A stretch of DNA of 64,000 bases from contig NZ_JAMYBK010000009.1 of NCBI RefSeq assembly GCF_024127895.1, positions 62,001 to 126,000 of the forward strand, written 5' to 3'. A program made the position numbers and the translations under genes. A model generated the notes under the pieces. The model had not been told where the DNA came from, did not search any database, and was given only the letters and a program-made list of their open reading frames with translations. This DNA comes from Pseudomonas guariconensis. Its GTDB lineage: Bacteria > Pseudomonadota > Gammaproteobacteria > Pseudomonadales > Pseudomonadaceae. Below are positions 1 through 8,978 of the stretch, one piece after another (the stretch's first letter is position 1; the number at the start of each line of letters is the position of its first letter).

Positions 1-1
1 A

Positions 2-370
<369 letters not shown>

Positions 371-396
371 GCCAGCCTCACCCGCTGCACATGAAG

Positions 397-422
397 AAGC
401 CCCGCCTCGTGCGGGGCTTTTT
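397..422 (+). terminator. Intrinsic terminator after groEL
   Basis: A 9-bp perfect stem (AAGCCCCGC / GCGGGGCTT) with a 5-nt loop is followed by a T-run. It starts 27 nt after the groEL stop codon and would end the groESL transcript. Confidence 0.92.
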
Positions 423-465
423 CATTGTGGCTGCCTGGGGATATTCCGCTGTTCGGCCTTGGGGC

Positions 466-690
466 TGCTGTGCAGCCCATCGCCGGCAAGCCGGCTCCCA
501 CATTAGGGTGGCGCCAGGCCCGAGGACAGTGGTGAAGCCTGGGAGCCGGCTTGACGGCGATAGGGCCGGTACAGACACCACAAGACCGTTGCTCCCACAT
601 GCCCCTGCGAACCCCATCATAGTGATCGACTCGAACCCTGTGGGAGCGGGCTTGCCCGCGAATGGGCCGCGCAGCGGCCCCAAGGCTGGC
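466..690. repeat. Cluster of REP palindromes (BIME-like)
   Basis: The gap between groEL and colR holds at least three REP-type units. One contains GCCGGCAAGCCGGCTCCCAC (~485-504), one is a degenerate inverted copy (GGGAGCCGGCTTGACGGCG, ~541-559), and one is centred on GAGCGGGCTTGCCCGCGAA (644-662). The spacer at ~598-640 resembles, in inverted orientation, the spacer of the REP pair at 35985-36113. No credible gene is visible here; the open frames through the region have no codon bias. Confidence 0.85.
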
Positions 691-757
691 GCCTCGGCCA
701 CGATGGCCGTAAGCTGCGCCTGCCGCGCCCCGCGAAAGCGCCGCACAGGAGACCCCG

Positions 758-1441
758 ATGCGCATTCTACTGGTTGAAGACAACCGCGATATCCTCGCCA
801 ACCTGGCCGACTACCTGGGCATGAAGGGTTATACCGTCGACTGTGCCCAGGACGGTCTGTCCGGGCTGCACCTGGCCGCCACCGAACACTACGACCTGAT
901 CGTCCTCGACATCATGCTGCCCGGCATCGATGGCTACACCCTGTGCAAGCGCCTGCGCGAGGACGCCCGCCGCGACACCCCGGTGATCATGCTCACCGCC
1001 CGCGACCAACTGGACGACCGCCTGCAAGGCTTTCGCTCCGGCGCCGACGACTACCTGCTCAAACCCTTCGCCCTGTCGGAGCTGGCGGCGCGCATCGAGG
1101 CGGTGCTGCGCCGTTCCCAAGGGGGCGGCCGGCGGACCCTGCAGGTCGCCGACCTCAGCTACGACCTCGACACCCTGGAGGTCACCCGCCAGGGGCGCCT
1201 GCTCAAGCTCAACCCGGTCGGCCTCAAGCTGCTCGCCGTCCTGATGCAGAAGAGCCCGCACGTGCTGCGCCGCGAAGTGCTGGAAGAGGCCCTGTGGGGC
1301 GATGACTGCCCCGACAGCGACAGCCTGCGCAGCCATGTGCACCAGTTGCGCCAGGTGATCGACAAGCCGTTCGACAAGCCCCTGCTACACACCGTACATG
1401 GCGTCGGCTACCGCCTCGCCGAGGGTCGCGATGGAGTTTAA
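758..1441 (+). CDS. colR: ColR, OmpR-family response regulator
   Basis: This 227-residue protein has an N-terminal receiver domain (about 1-115), with acidic pocket E7-D8, phospho-acceptor D51 (LIVLDIMLPG), T/S near residue 80 and the K of LLKPF. A C-terminal winged-helix DNA-binding domain (about 130-222) ends in HTVHGVGYRL. The sequence matches ColR, regulator of membrane-stress genes in pseudomonads. The start is preceded by AGGAGA. It overlaps colS by 11 nt, so the pair is translationally coupled. A ColR-type box lies just downstream of colS, before warA. In P. putida ColRS responds to excess zinc and iron and supports envelope integrity (family knowledge). Confidence 0.95.
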   Translation: MRILLVEDNRDILANLADYLGMKGYTVDCAQDGLSGLHLAATEHYDLIVLDIMLPGIDGYTLCKRLREDARRDTPVIMLTARDQLDDRLQGFRSGADDYLLKPFALSELAARIEAVLRRSQGGGRRTLQVADLSYDLDTLEVTRQGRLLKLNPVGLKLLAVLMQKSPHVLRREVLEEALWGDDCPDSDSLRSHVHQLRQVIDKPFDKPLLHTVHGVGYRLAEGRDGV

Positions 1442-2759
1442 GCAGAGCCTCGCCCAGCGCATCATCATCGCCTTCGCGCTGATGAGCGCCCTGGTCGCCG
1501 GGGCCTTCGCCTTCGGTATCGTCGCCACTGTCCACCTGGTCGAGGAGCGGCTGATCTCCGCGGTGCTCGGCGGGGACCTGCAGCGCCTGCTGCGCATGGA
1601 CAGCATCAGCGACTGGAGTCACCGGCCGCGCCCCGACCAGTTGTTCTACTTCAGCGGCGGTCGCGACGACTTCGAACTGCCCAAGGACCTGCGCCACCTG
1701 GAACCAGGCTTTCACGAAGTGTTTCGCGACCAGCTGTCGTACCACGCCATGGTCGAGGTGGTCGATGGCCGCCACTACGTGCTGCTGCAGGACCAGAGCG
1801 ATTTCGAGGAGCGCGAGCGGGTGTTGTTCGCGGTCGTGGTGGTGGGCTTCGTGCTCAGCCTGGCGCTGGCGGTGATCCTCGGCTGGCTGCTGGCCCGGCG
1901 GGTGATGGCGCCGGTGATCCGCCTGGCTCGCCAGGTCCGTCACCGTGACCAGTTGCTCGGCCTGGCGCCACCCTTGGCGCCGGACTACGCGGCGGACGAG
2001 GTCGGCCAGTTGGCGGCGGCCTTCGACGATACCCTGGGCCGGCTGCGCGACGCCTTGACCCGTGAGCGGTTGTTCACCAGCGATGTCAGCCATGAGCTGC
2101 GCACCCCGCTGATGGTGCTGGCCACCTCCTGCGAGCTGTTGATGGAGAACCCGGCCCTGGACAGCCGTTCCCGCAACCAGGTAGAGCGCATCGCGCGGGC
2201 GACCGAAGAAATGCGCGAGCTGGTCAAGACCTTCCTGATGCTGGCCCGGGCCCAGCGTGACGAGGGGGCCATCGCCTCGCGGGCGACCTTGTGCGAGGTC
2301 GCCGACGACCTGATCGGGGTCTGGCGCGACACCATCGAGCAGAAGGGCCTGACCCTCTACTACGATGGCCGCGTCAGTGCCAGCCCGGTGCTGTACAACG
2401 CCACGTTCCTGCAGTCGGTGATGGGCAACCTGTTGCGCAATGCCGCCCACTACACCGACAGCGGCTACATCCGCCTGAGCCTGGAGCCCAACGGTTTCAG
2501 TGTCGAGGACAGCGGTGTGGGGATCCCCGAGGAGCAGCGCGAGGCAATGTTCCGCCCCTTCGTGCGCGGCGACGAGCGCCGGGGCGAGGGGCTGGGGCTG
2601 GGGCTTTCGCTGGTGCAGCGGATCTGCGACGACCAGGGCTGGCGGGTCACCCTGACGGCCACATTGCCCCATGGTTGTCGCTTCCAGGTGGACCTGAGCC
2701 AGGGCAGCGCACCGGCCCCAGACACCGAGACGCGCGACCAGTCACCTGCTTCCCGGTAA
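1431..2759 (+). CDS. colS: ColS, membrane sensor histidine kinase
   Basis: A 442-residue inner-membrane kinase. TM1 is at about 10-37 and a periplasmic loop at about 38-130. TM2 is at about 131-155, then HAMP, HisKA with H221 (SDVSHELRTP), the N-box (LLRNAAHYT) and G boxes (EDSGVGIP, GEGLGLGL). I chose the ATG at 1431, overlapping the colR stop, over an in-frame upstream ATG at 1398. With this start the glutamates recalled as the metal-sensing residues of P. putida ColS fall exactly at E96, E126 and E129, the last two forming an ExxE motif at the end of the periplasmic loop. This supports both the identity and the start. It phosphorylates ColR. Confidence 0.94.
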   Translation: MEFKQSLAQRIIIAFALMSALVAGAFAFGIVATVHLVEERLISAVLGGDLQRLLRMDSISDWSHRPRPDQLFYFSGGRDDFELPKDLRHLEPGFHEVFRDQLSYHAMVEVVDGRHYVLLQDQSDFEERERVLFAVVVVGFVLSLALAVILGWLLARRVMAPVIRLARQVRHRDQLLGLAPPLAPDYAADEVGQLAAAFDDTLGRLRDALTRERLFTSDVSHELRTPLMVLATSCELLMENPALDSRSRNQVERIARATEEMRELVKTFLMLARAQRDEGAIASRATLCEVADDLIGVWRDTIEQKGLTLYYDGRVSASPVLYNATFLQSVMGNLLRNAAHYTDSGYIRLSLEPNGFSVEDSGVGIPEEQREAMFRPFVRGDERRGEGLGLGLSLVQRICDDQGWRVTLTATLPHGCRFQVDLSQGSAPAPDTETRDQSPASR

Positions 2760-2784
2760 CTTTCTGAAAAATCCTACGGTGCAT

Positions 2785-2800
2785 CTGACAGATTTTTCAC
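2785..2800 (+). promoter_or_regulatory. Candidate ColR box before warA
   Basis: CTGACAGATTTTTCAC carries the TTTTCAC core of the ColR recognition sequence as I recall it, with an imperfect upstream half. It sits 67 nt before warA in the only gap of the colRS-war cluster, where ColR control is expected. The consensus match is from memory. Confidence 0.55.
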
Positions 2801-2866
2801 ACTTGCATGACCTGATTCCAACGTGCAGCTGCCTAAAGTCGGCGCACTGGAATCAGGAGATGTTCA

Positions 2867-3547
2867 ATGCGAGGCCCCATCAAACTTGAATTTTCCGAGA
2901 AGTACGACGAGCAGCATGCCCGCGAATACTTTCTCAAGCACCAGGATGGCTTGGCGCGTCGCCTCTCTCACCACCGTGACGAACAGCTGGCCAGGCGTGC
3001 CCTGGCGCTGGCCGGCGAACCGGGCCTGGTCCTGGACCTGCCGTGCGGTGCCGGCCGTTTCTGGCCATTGCTGGCAGAAAAGCCCAACCGAGTGATCATC
3101 GGTGCCGACAATTCCGAGGCGATGATCGAGACAGCCTGTGCCTCGCAACCGCCAGAGGTGGTGGCACGGGTACGGCCTTTGCAAACGTCTGCCTTTGCCA
3201 TCGACCTGCCCGACAACGCGGTAGACAGCATTTTCTGCATGCGGCTGTTCCACCACATTGGCGAGGCGGCCCATCGCAAGACGATTCTTTCGGAGTTTCA
3301 GAGGGTTAGCCGCGACAGCGTGATCCTGTCGCTGTGGGTGGATGGCAATTTCAAGGCATGGCGGCGCAGGAAACTCGAGCAGCGACGCAAGAGCAGGGCA
3401 GAGCAGGGCAGCTACCAGAACCGTTTCGTGTTACCGGTGGACACGGTCGAAGAAGAATTCGTGACAGCCGGGTTCAGAATTCAGGAACGTCTGGACTTCT
3501 TGCCGTTCTATGCCATGTGGCGAGTGTATGTGTTGCGCAAAGGGTAG
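2867..3547 (+). CDS. warA: WarA-type SAM-dependent methyltransferase
   Basis: A 226-residue class I methyltransferase. The AdoMet-binding motif I is VLDLPCGAGRFWPLL (about 53-67), followed by the acidic IIGADNSEAM segment and a later LPDNAVDSIFCMRLFHH strand. There is no signal peptide, so it is cytosolic. The ATG follows CAGGAGA. The next gene, a lipopolysaccharide-kinase-like protein, begins 6 nt after the stop. Position directly downstream of colRS matches the ColR-regulated warA-inaA-warB operon recalled from P. putida; the substrate is unknown to me, but an envelope (LPS) role is plausible from context. Confidence 0.8.
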   Translation: MRGPIKLEFSEKYDEQHAREYFLKHQDGLARRLSHHRDEQLARRALALAGEPGLVLDLPCGAGRFWPLLAEKPNRVIIGADNSEAMIETACASQPPEVVARVRPLQTSAFAIDLPDNAVDSIFCMRLFHHIGEAAHRKTILSEFQRVSRDSVILSLWVDGNFKAWRRRKLEQRRKSRAEQGSYQNRFVLPVDTVEEEFVTAGFRIQERLDFLPFYAMWRVYVLRKG

Positions 3548-3553
3548 GTTTGC

Positions 3554-4255
3554 ATGGCTGTAGCCGAAAATAGAATGTCGCGGTTCGAGTATTACTGGCA
3601 GCAGCAGGGCGAGTGGGTCGAGGAGCCCAACCAGCGCCGCGGCGGCGAGAGTGGCGTGCAGCGCCTGAACGACGAACGCGGGCAAGTGCTGTATGCCAAG
3701 CGCCAGGTCGGGCATATCTACCGGAGCCTGCTGCATCCGTTCGGCCGGCCGACGGTGCTGCGCGAGCTGGATGCCCTGCACAGTTTCGAGCGGCTCGGTG
3801 TGCGTGTGCCGCGCATCGTCTTCGCCGGTGCCAGGCGGGATGACGATCGCCAATGGCGTGCCCTGCTGGTGAGCGAGGCCCTCGATGGCTTCGTCGAACT
3901 GGATACCTGGCATGCCGAAGGGGCCCGGGAGCGTTATCCCCAGGCCGTGCATGAACGCATGCTCAAGGACCTGGCCGACAACCTGGCGCGCATGCACCTG
4001 GGGCATTGGCAGCATGGTTGCCTGTATGGCAAGCATGTCTTCGTCAAGGTCAGCGGCGAAGGCGAGCGCGCCCGAGCCGAAGTGGCCCTGCTGGACCTGG
4101 AGAAGTGCCGGCGGCGTATCCGCTGCCAGCGCGCGGCCTACAACGACCTGCGTCAGTTGCGGCGCCATTCGTCACTCAATGAGGCGGAATGGCAGACACT
4201 GCTCTACTTTTACCAGATGGCGTTTGGCAGCGCTGTCAAAGGGTTAGAGCAATGA
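3554..4255 (+). CDS. inaA: InaA / LPS-kinase family protein
   Basis: A 233-residue protein of the Kdo/WaaP lipopolysaccharide kinase family, with a protein-kinase-like fold. Seen: an N-lobe with LYAKRQVGH around the ATP lysine, a catalytic-loop-like segment HLGHWQHGCLYGKHVFVK (about 150-167) and a LLDLEKCRRR metal-binding-like DLE motif. It would phosphorylate LPS core or related targets at the inner face of the envelope. An in-frame alternative ATG at 3587 is possible, but 3554 keeps tight spacing to warA. Its TGA overlaps the next start as ATGA. Confidence 0.82.
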   Translation: MAVAENRMSRFEYYWQQQGEWVEEPNQRRGGESGVQRLNDERGQVLYAKRQVGHIYRSLLHPFGRPTVLRELDALHSFERLGVRVPRIVFAGARRDDDRQWRALLVSEALDGFVELDTWHAEGARERYPQAVHERMLKDLADNLARMHLGHWQHGCLYGKHVFVKVSGEGERARAEVALLDLEKCRRRIRCQRAAYNDLRQLRRHSSLNEAEWQTLLYFYQMAFGSAVKGLEQ

Positions 4256-4482
4256 AACTAGAAATCGCTCGAGCTTTGTTCCTGTTGGCTGCCCTGGCGG
4301 TGACCACGGCGGCGGTGGCGGCCTGGGAAGAACCGCGGCCGGCAGTGTTCAGCAAGGCAGAGATGGGCGGGCAGTGTCCCTTGCCTCGGGTAGTGGTCAA
4401 GCAGCAGGTCCAGGCCCAGCCGGACCACGACCTGTTGTTGTTCCTGTTCGGCCTGCGCCAGGGCCTGCGGCCGCTTGGTTGA
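4252..4482 (+). CDS. warB: WarB-like small exported protein
   Basis: A 76-residue protein starting in an ATGA overlap with inaA. The first ~24 residues (KLEIARALFLLAALAVTTAAVA) form a signal peptide or single membrane segment. The rest (WEEPRPAVFSKAEMGGQCPL and onward) is short, with one cysteine and no known domain. It is the third gene of the ColR-linked operon. The function is unknown; the name rests on position and my memory of the P. putida operon. Confidence 0.68.
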   Translation: MKLEIARALFLLAALAVTTAAVAAWEEPRPAVFSKAEMGGQCPLPRVVVKQQVQAQPDHDLLLFLFGLRQGLRPLG

Positions 4483-4520
4483 GCGAGCGCTCATCTACCT
4501 CAGCGGGTAGATGAGCCCCC

Positions 4521-7500
4521 TCAGCGGGCCTGCACCTCGCGTTTCTCTCCCGCCGCCACCGTCCGGTGCGCCAGCAACGTATAGATGCAGGGCAACACGA
4601 ACAAGGTGAACAGCGTGCCGATGGACATCCCGGTCGCGATCACCATCCCGATGTCGAACCGGCTGACCGCCCCGGCGCCGCTGGCCAGGATCAACGGCAC
4701 CATGCCGAACACCATGGCCGCAGTGGTCATCAGCACTGGCCGCAGACGAATGGCCGCTGCCGCCTCGATCGCTTCGCGAACGCCCAGCCCTTTCTCCTCG
4801 CGTAACTGGTTGGCGAACTCGACGATCAGGATCCCGTGCTTGCTGATCAGCCCGATCAGGGTCACCAGGCCCACCTGGGTATAGATGTTCATGCTGGAAA
4901 CCCCGAGGAACAGGGGCAGCAGCGCGCCACAGATCGACAGTGGCACCGTCACCAGGATCACCAGCGGATCGCGGAAACTCTCGAACTGCGCCGCCAGCAC
5001 CAGGAAGATGATCGCCAGCGCCAGGCCGAAGGTGACCCACAGCGCGCTACCTTCCTGGACGAACTGTCGCGCCGCCCCGGCATAGTCGAAGGAGAACCCC
5101 TCCGGCGCTTCCTCCCGGGCGATCGCCTGCACGGTCTGGATCGCTTCGCCCATGCTGACCATGGGCACGCCCTGGATGATCGCCGAATTCAGTTGTTGGA
5201 ACTGGTTGAGCTGACGCGGACGGGCGCGATCGCTCAGGGTGATCAGGGTCGACAGCGGCAGCAATTGGCCCTGGTCGTTCTTCACGTAGTAGTTGTTCAG
5301 CCAGCCGGGATTGTCACGAAACGGCCGTTCGACCTGGGAGATCACCTTGTAGCTGCGGCCTTCGAGGGTGAAGCGATTGATCTCCGCCTCGCCCAGCAGG
5401 GTCGCCAGGGTCCCGCCCAGGATATCCATTGAAACGCCCATTTGCGCGGCCTTGGCCCGGTCGATGTCGACCACCACCTCGGGTTTGTCGAAGGCCAGGT
5501 CGATGTCGAGGAAGGCGAACTTGCCCGAGGCCTGGGCACGGTCCTTGACGCGCTGGGCCACCTCCAGCAGCGCCGCATAGTCGCCGGCGGTGTTGATCAC
5601 GAACTGGAATGGCAGGCCCTCGCCGGTGCCGGGCAGCGAGGGCAGGTTGAAGCCGAAGATCTGCAGGCCGCCGATCTCCTCCAGCTCGGCCTGCACCAAG
5701 GGCAACAGCTCCATCTGGGTACGCTCGCGCTCGTTCCAGGGTTTGAGCAGGAACCCGCCGATACCGGTCTGTACGCCGTTGAAGCCGTTGATCTGGAACG
5801 ATGAGTAGTACTCGGGGAAGCGCTTGAACAGCGGTGTGAACTCATCGGTGTAGGCGTTGAGGTAGTCGAGGTTGGTCGGCTGCGGCGAGTTGCTCATCAT
5901 GAAGATCACCCCCTGGTCCTCGTCCGGCGCCAGTTCGTTGTGGGTGAACATCAGCAGCACCGGGATCAGGCACAGCACGATCACGGCGAACACCAGCACC
6001 ACCGGACGACTCTCCAGGGTGCTGTGCAGCAGGCGCTGGTAGCGGTCCTTGAGGCGGTCGAAGATCAGGTCCAGACGATGGGCCAGGCCGCTGGGGTTCT
6101 GTTCGTGGCGCAGCAGCAGGGCGCACATCATCGGCGACAGGGTCAGGGCGACGATGCCGGAAATGATCACCGCGCCGGCCAGGGTCAACGCGAACTCCTT
6201 GAACAAGGCCCCGGTCAGGCCCTCGAGAAAGCCGATGGGGGCATACACCGCAGCCAGGGTGATGGTCATCGACACCACCGGCATGGCGATCTCCCGCGCG
6301 CCCTCCAGGGCAGCTTCGAAGGGCGTCTTGCCTTCCTCGATATGGCGGTGGATGTTCTCCACCACGACGATGGCGTCATCCACCACCAGGCCGATGGCCA
6401 GCACCATCGCCAGCAAGGTCAGTAGGTTCAGCGAATAGCCCATCACCTGCATGAAGAACAGCACGCCGATCATCGACAGGGGGATGGTCACCACCGGGAT
6501 CAGCACCGAGCGCAGGGCGCCGAGGAACAGGAACACCACGACGATGACGATCAGCACCGCCTCGCCGAGGGTCTTGATCACCTCGTCGATGGAGGCCTGG
6601 ATGAACAGGGTGGCGTCGTAGGCGATGGACACCTTGAGGTTAGACGGCAACTGGCTTTCCAGGTCGGGCATGATCCGCCGCACTTCCTTGATCACCTCCA
6701 GCGGGTTGGCCGCTGGGGTGGCCTTGATGCCGATGTACACCGAGGGGATGCCATCGAACGAGCTGACCGTGTCGTAGTTCTCCGCGCCCATCTCGACCCG
6801 TGCCACATCGCCCAGCAGCACGCGGCTGTCGCCTTCGGTCTTGAGGGGCAGGGCGGCGAAGGCCTCGGCGGATTTCAGTTCGGTGGCGGCGTTGATGCTG
6901 GTGACCACGTACTCGCCCTTGACCTCGCCGGCGGCGGAGAGAAAGTTGTAGCGCCGTACCGCGTCGGTCACGTCGGTGGCCGAGAGGCCGAAGCCGGCCA
7001 GCCGCACCGGGTCGAGCCAGATACGCATGGCGAACACCTGGTTGCCGAGGATTTCCGCCTCGGCCATGCCCGGCAGGGTGGCGAGCTTGGGCTGGATCAC
7101 CCGCGACAGGTAGTCGGTGATCTGCGGGTTGTTCATCTGCTGGCTGTAGAAGCTGATGTACATCAGCGCCGAGGCGTCGGCCGCCTCCTTGCTCAGCACC
7201 GGGTCCTCGGCGTCCTGGGGCAGTTCGTTGCGTACCTCGTTGGCCTTGGCCAGCAGTTGGGTGAACAGGCGGTCGCTGTCGGCGCCGATGCGCGCGTAGA
7301 CGGAGATCACCGAGAAGTTCTGCCGGCTCACCGAGGTCATGTAGTCGATGCCGTCGGCGCTGGCCAGGCTTTGTTGCAGCGGCTGGGTGATGTAGCCCTG
7401 GATGGTTTCGGCGTTGGCCCCGGGGTAGGCGGTGGTCACCGTGATCAGGGCATTTTCCATCTGCGGGTACTGGCGGATCTGCAGCTTGCTCCAGGCCTGG

Positions 7501-7577
7501 AAACCGAGCAGCAGGATCAGCAGGCTGACCACGCTGGCCAGGACCGGGCGGCGGATGAACGGGTCGGTGAACGCCAT
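4521..7577 (-). CDS. mexW: RND multidrug efflux pump, MexW type
   Basis: A 1018-residue HAE-1 RND transporter, the inner-membrane proton-driven pump of a tripartite efflux system. It begins MAFTDPFIRRPVLASVV and has the usual 12-TM layout. Seen: VVDDAIVVVENIHRHIEEG in TM4 with the paired aspartates of the proton relay, GFLEGLTGALFKEFA, and the two large periplasmic loops. Length and N-terminus agree with MexW of P. aeruginosa, which lies in the same neighbourhood (PA4375, from memory). It is 13 nt downstream of its membrane-fusion partner. No outer-membrane channel gene is adjacent, so it presumably borrows an OprM-like channel. Confidence 0.9.
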   Translation of the reverse strand: MAFTDPFIRRPVLASVVSLLILLLGFQAWSKLQIRQYPQMENALITVTTAYPGANAETIQGYITQPLQQSLASADGIDYMTSVSRQNFSVISVYARIGADSDRLFTQLLAKANEVRNELPQDAEDPVLSKEAADASALMYISFYSQQMNNPQITDYLSRVIQPKLATLPGMAEAEILGNQVFAMRIWLDPVRLAGFGLSATDVTDAVRRYNFLSAAGEVKGEYVVTSINAATELKSAEAFAALPLKTEGDSRVLLGDVARVEMGAENYDTVSSFDGIPSVYIGIKATPAANPLEVIKEVRRIMPDLESQLPSNLKVSIAYDATLFIQASIDEVIKTLGEAVLIVIVVVFLFLGALRSVLIPVVTIPLSMIGVLFFMQVMGYSLNLLTLLAMVLAIGLVVDDAIVVVENIHRHIEEGKTPFEAALEGAREIAMPVVSMTITLAAVYAPIGFLEGLTGALFKEFALTLAGAVIISGIVALTLSPMMCALLLRHEQNPSGLAHRLDLIFDRLKDRYQRLLHSTLESRPVVLVFAVIVLCLIPVLLMFTHNELAPDEDQGVIFMMSNSPQPTNLDYLNAYTDEFTPLFKRFPEYYSSFQINGFNGVQTGIGGFLLKPWNERERTQMELLPLVQAELEEIGGLQIFGFNLPSLPGTGEGLPFQFVINTAGDYAALLEVAQRVKDRAQASGKFAFLDIDLAFDKPEVVVDIDRAKAAQMGVSMDILGGTLATLLGEAEINRFTLEGRSYKVISQVERPFRDNPGWLNNYYVKNDQGQLLPLSTLITLSDRARPRQLNQFQQLNSAIIQGVPMVSMGEAIQTVQAIAREEAPEGFSFDYAGAARQFVQEGSALWVTFGLALAIIFLVLAAQFESFRDPLVILVTVPLSICGALLPLFLGVSSMNIYTQVGLVTLIGLISKHGILIVEFANQLREEKGLGVREAIEAAAAIRLRPVLMTTAAMVFGMVPLILASGAGAVSRFDIGMVIATGMSIGTLFTLFVLPCIYTLLAHRTVAAGEKREVQAR

Positions 7578-7590
7578 GCCTGCCTCCTGT

Positions 7591-8739
7591 TCAGTCGGCG
7601 CCGGGGGCGCCCTGGTCGTCCTGCTCGAGAGGTTTGTCCGCGCTGATGCGGATGGCCGTGCCCGGGGTCAGCTTCAGTTGCCCGCCGGTGACCACCTGCT
7701 CGCCGGCCTCGAGGCCTTCGCTGATCACCACCAGCCCATCGCGGCGCTCGCCGGTGCGTACCGTACGCTGTTCGGCGATCAGCGTCGGCTGGCCATCGTC
7801 CTGCTGTGCCTGCCGGTCCTCGCTCTGCTTCTTGGTGACCACATAGACCGAGTTGCCATAGAGGGTGTAGGTGATGGCGCTTTCCGGCACCACCACCTGG
7901 GGACGCGGGTCGGGCAGCAGCACCTGCAGGTTGGCGAACATGCCTGGCAGCAGCTTGCCGTCGGGGTTGGCCAGGGTGGCGCGGACCAGCAGGTTACGGG
8001 TGCTTTCCTCGACCTTGGGGTTGATGGCGCCGAGGCGGGCGGGGAAGGTCTGGCCCGGGTAGGCCGGCACCTGGACCTGCAACGACTGGCCAAGGCTCAG
8101 GTGCGGCAAGGCCTGTTCGGGCACGTTGAAGTCGACATAGAGGCTGGAGAGGTCCTGCAGGGTGGCGATCACCGTGCCGCTTGCCAGGTAGTCGCCGATA
8201 TCTACCTGGCGGATGCCGATGGTGCCGCTGAACGGCGCGTGGATGCGCTTTTTCGCCAGCGATGCCTTGAGCTGCTCGACCACGGCCTGGTTGCGTCGGT
8301 ACTGGGCGGCCAGGCGGTCGAACTCGCCACGGGAGATGGCCGCATCGCCCACCAGTTGGCTGCCGCGGCCGAAATCCACCTTGGCCAGGCCCAGGTCGGC
8401 CTGGGCAGTGCGCAGCAGCGCGGCTTCCTCGTCGCTGTCCAGTTGCAGCAGCAACTGGCCGGCCTTGACCTGCTGGCCGGAGTCGAAGTGCAGCGACTTG
8501 ACCGTGCCCGCTACCTCCAGGCTCAGCTCCACGCCCTGGAACGCCTTGAGGCTGCCGACCGCGGGCAGGCGCTCCTGCCACAGGCGTCGCTCGGCCATCG
8601 CGGCAGGCACGCTGACCGGTGGTTTCGGGGCAGAGAACACCTGGATCTGCTGGTAGATCGAGAAGGCCTTGATGCCCCCCAGGGCCAGTACGATCAGCAG
8701 GACCACGGCCAACATGATCAGCATGCGGCGGCGCAGCAT
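7591..8739 (-). CDS. mexV: RND membrane-fusion protein, MexV type
   Basis: A 382-residue periplasmic adaptor linking the RND pump to an outer-membrane channel. Residues ~7-27 form an N-terminal membrane anchor. Then come the lipoyl/barrel-sandwich halves (GTVKSLHFDSGQQVKAGQLL and INAPFSGTIG-like HAPFSGTIGIRQVDIGDYL), an alpha-hairpin between them, and a C-terminal beta-barrel with the KPLEQDDQGAPGAD tail. I start at MLRRRML because AAGGAA lies 13 nt upstream; the open frame extends to 8853 without support. It is first in the two-gene mexVW operon. Confidence 0.88.
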   Translation of the reverse strand: MLRRRMLIMLAVVLLIVLALGGIKAFSIYQQIQVFSAPKPPVSVPAAMAERRLWQERLPAVGSLKAFQGVELSLEVAGTVKSLHFDSGQQVKAGQLLLQLDSDEEAALLRTAQADLGLAKVDFGRGSQLVGDAAISRGEFDRLAAQYRRNQAVVEQLKASLAKKRIHAPFSGTIGIRQVDIGDYLASGTVIATLQDLSSLYVDFNVPEQALPHLSLGQSLQVQVPAYPGQTFPARLGAINPKVEESTRNLLVRATLANPDGKLLPGMFANLQVLLPDPRPQVVVPESAITYTLYGNSVYVVTKKQSEDRQAQQDDGQPTLIAEQRTVRTGERRDGLVVISEGLEAGEQVVTGGQLKLTPGTAIRISADKPLEQDDQGAPGAD

Positions 8740-8978
8740 AAGTCCGGTTCCTTGGATGCGTAGTTGTTGTTCGTCTGGCACGACAACGGGCGATCCTGCC
8801 CACGTGCGAATGGGGGAAGTATTGCCTGTTTTGGCGGGAGAGGGAAAGGACAAGACACCGATGCCGTGCTGGCGCGGTCCAGTCGGACAGTCGAGCGGTG
8901 GTGTATGTCCTGGACCGCCTTGCGCGGCATCGTGGCGCCGAACTGCCGCGAACAGGGCCGCTCAGGCGCCGAAAATAC

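Noticed and set aside
485..690. CRISPR-like spacing of repeats after groEL
   Set aside because: The repeats are palindromic REP units in alternating orientation with irregular spacing; no cas genes.
1224..2672. 482-codon minus-strand frame opposite colS
   Set aside because: Antisense shadow of colRS; Gln/His/Ala-rich with no family match.
8740..8978. Possible small gene between mexV and DUF1513
   Set aside because: Frames there have no ribosome site and no codon bias; treated as non-coding.
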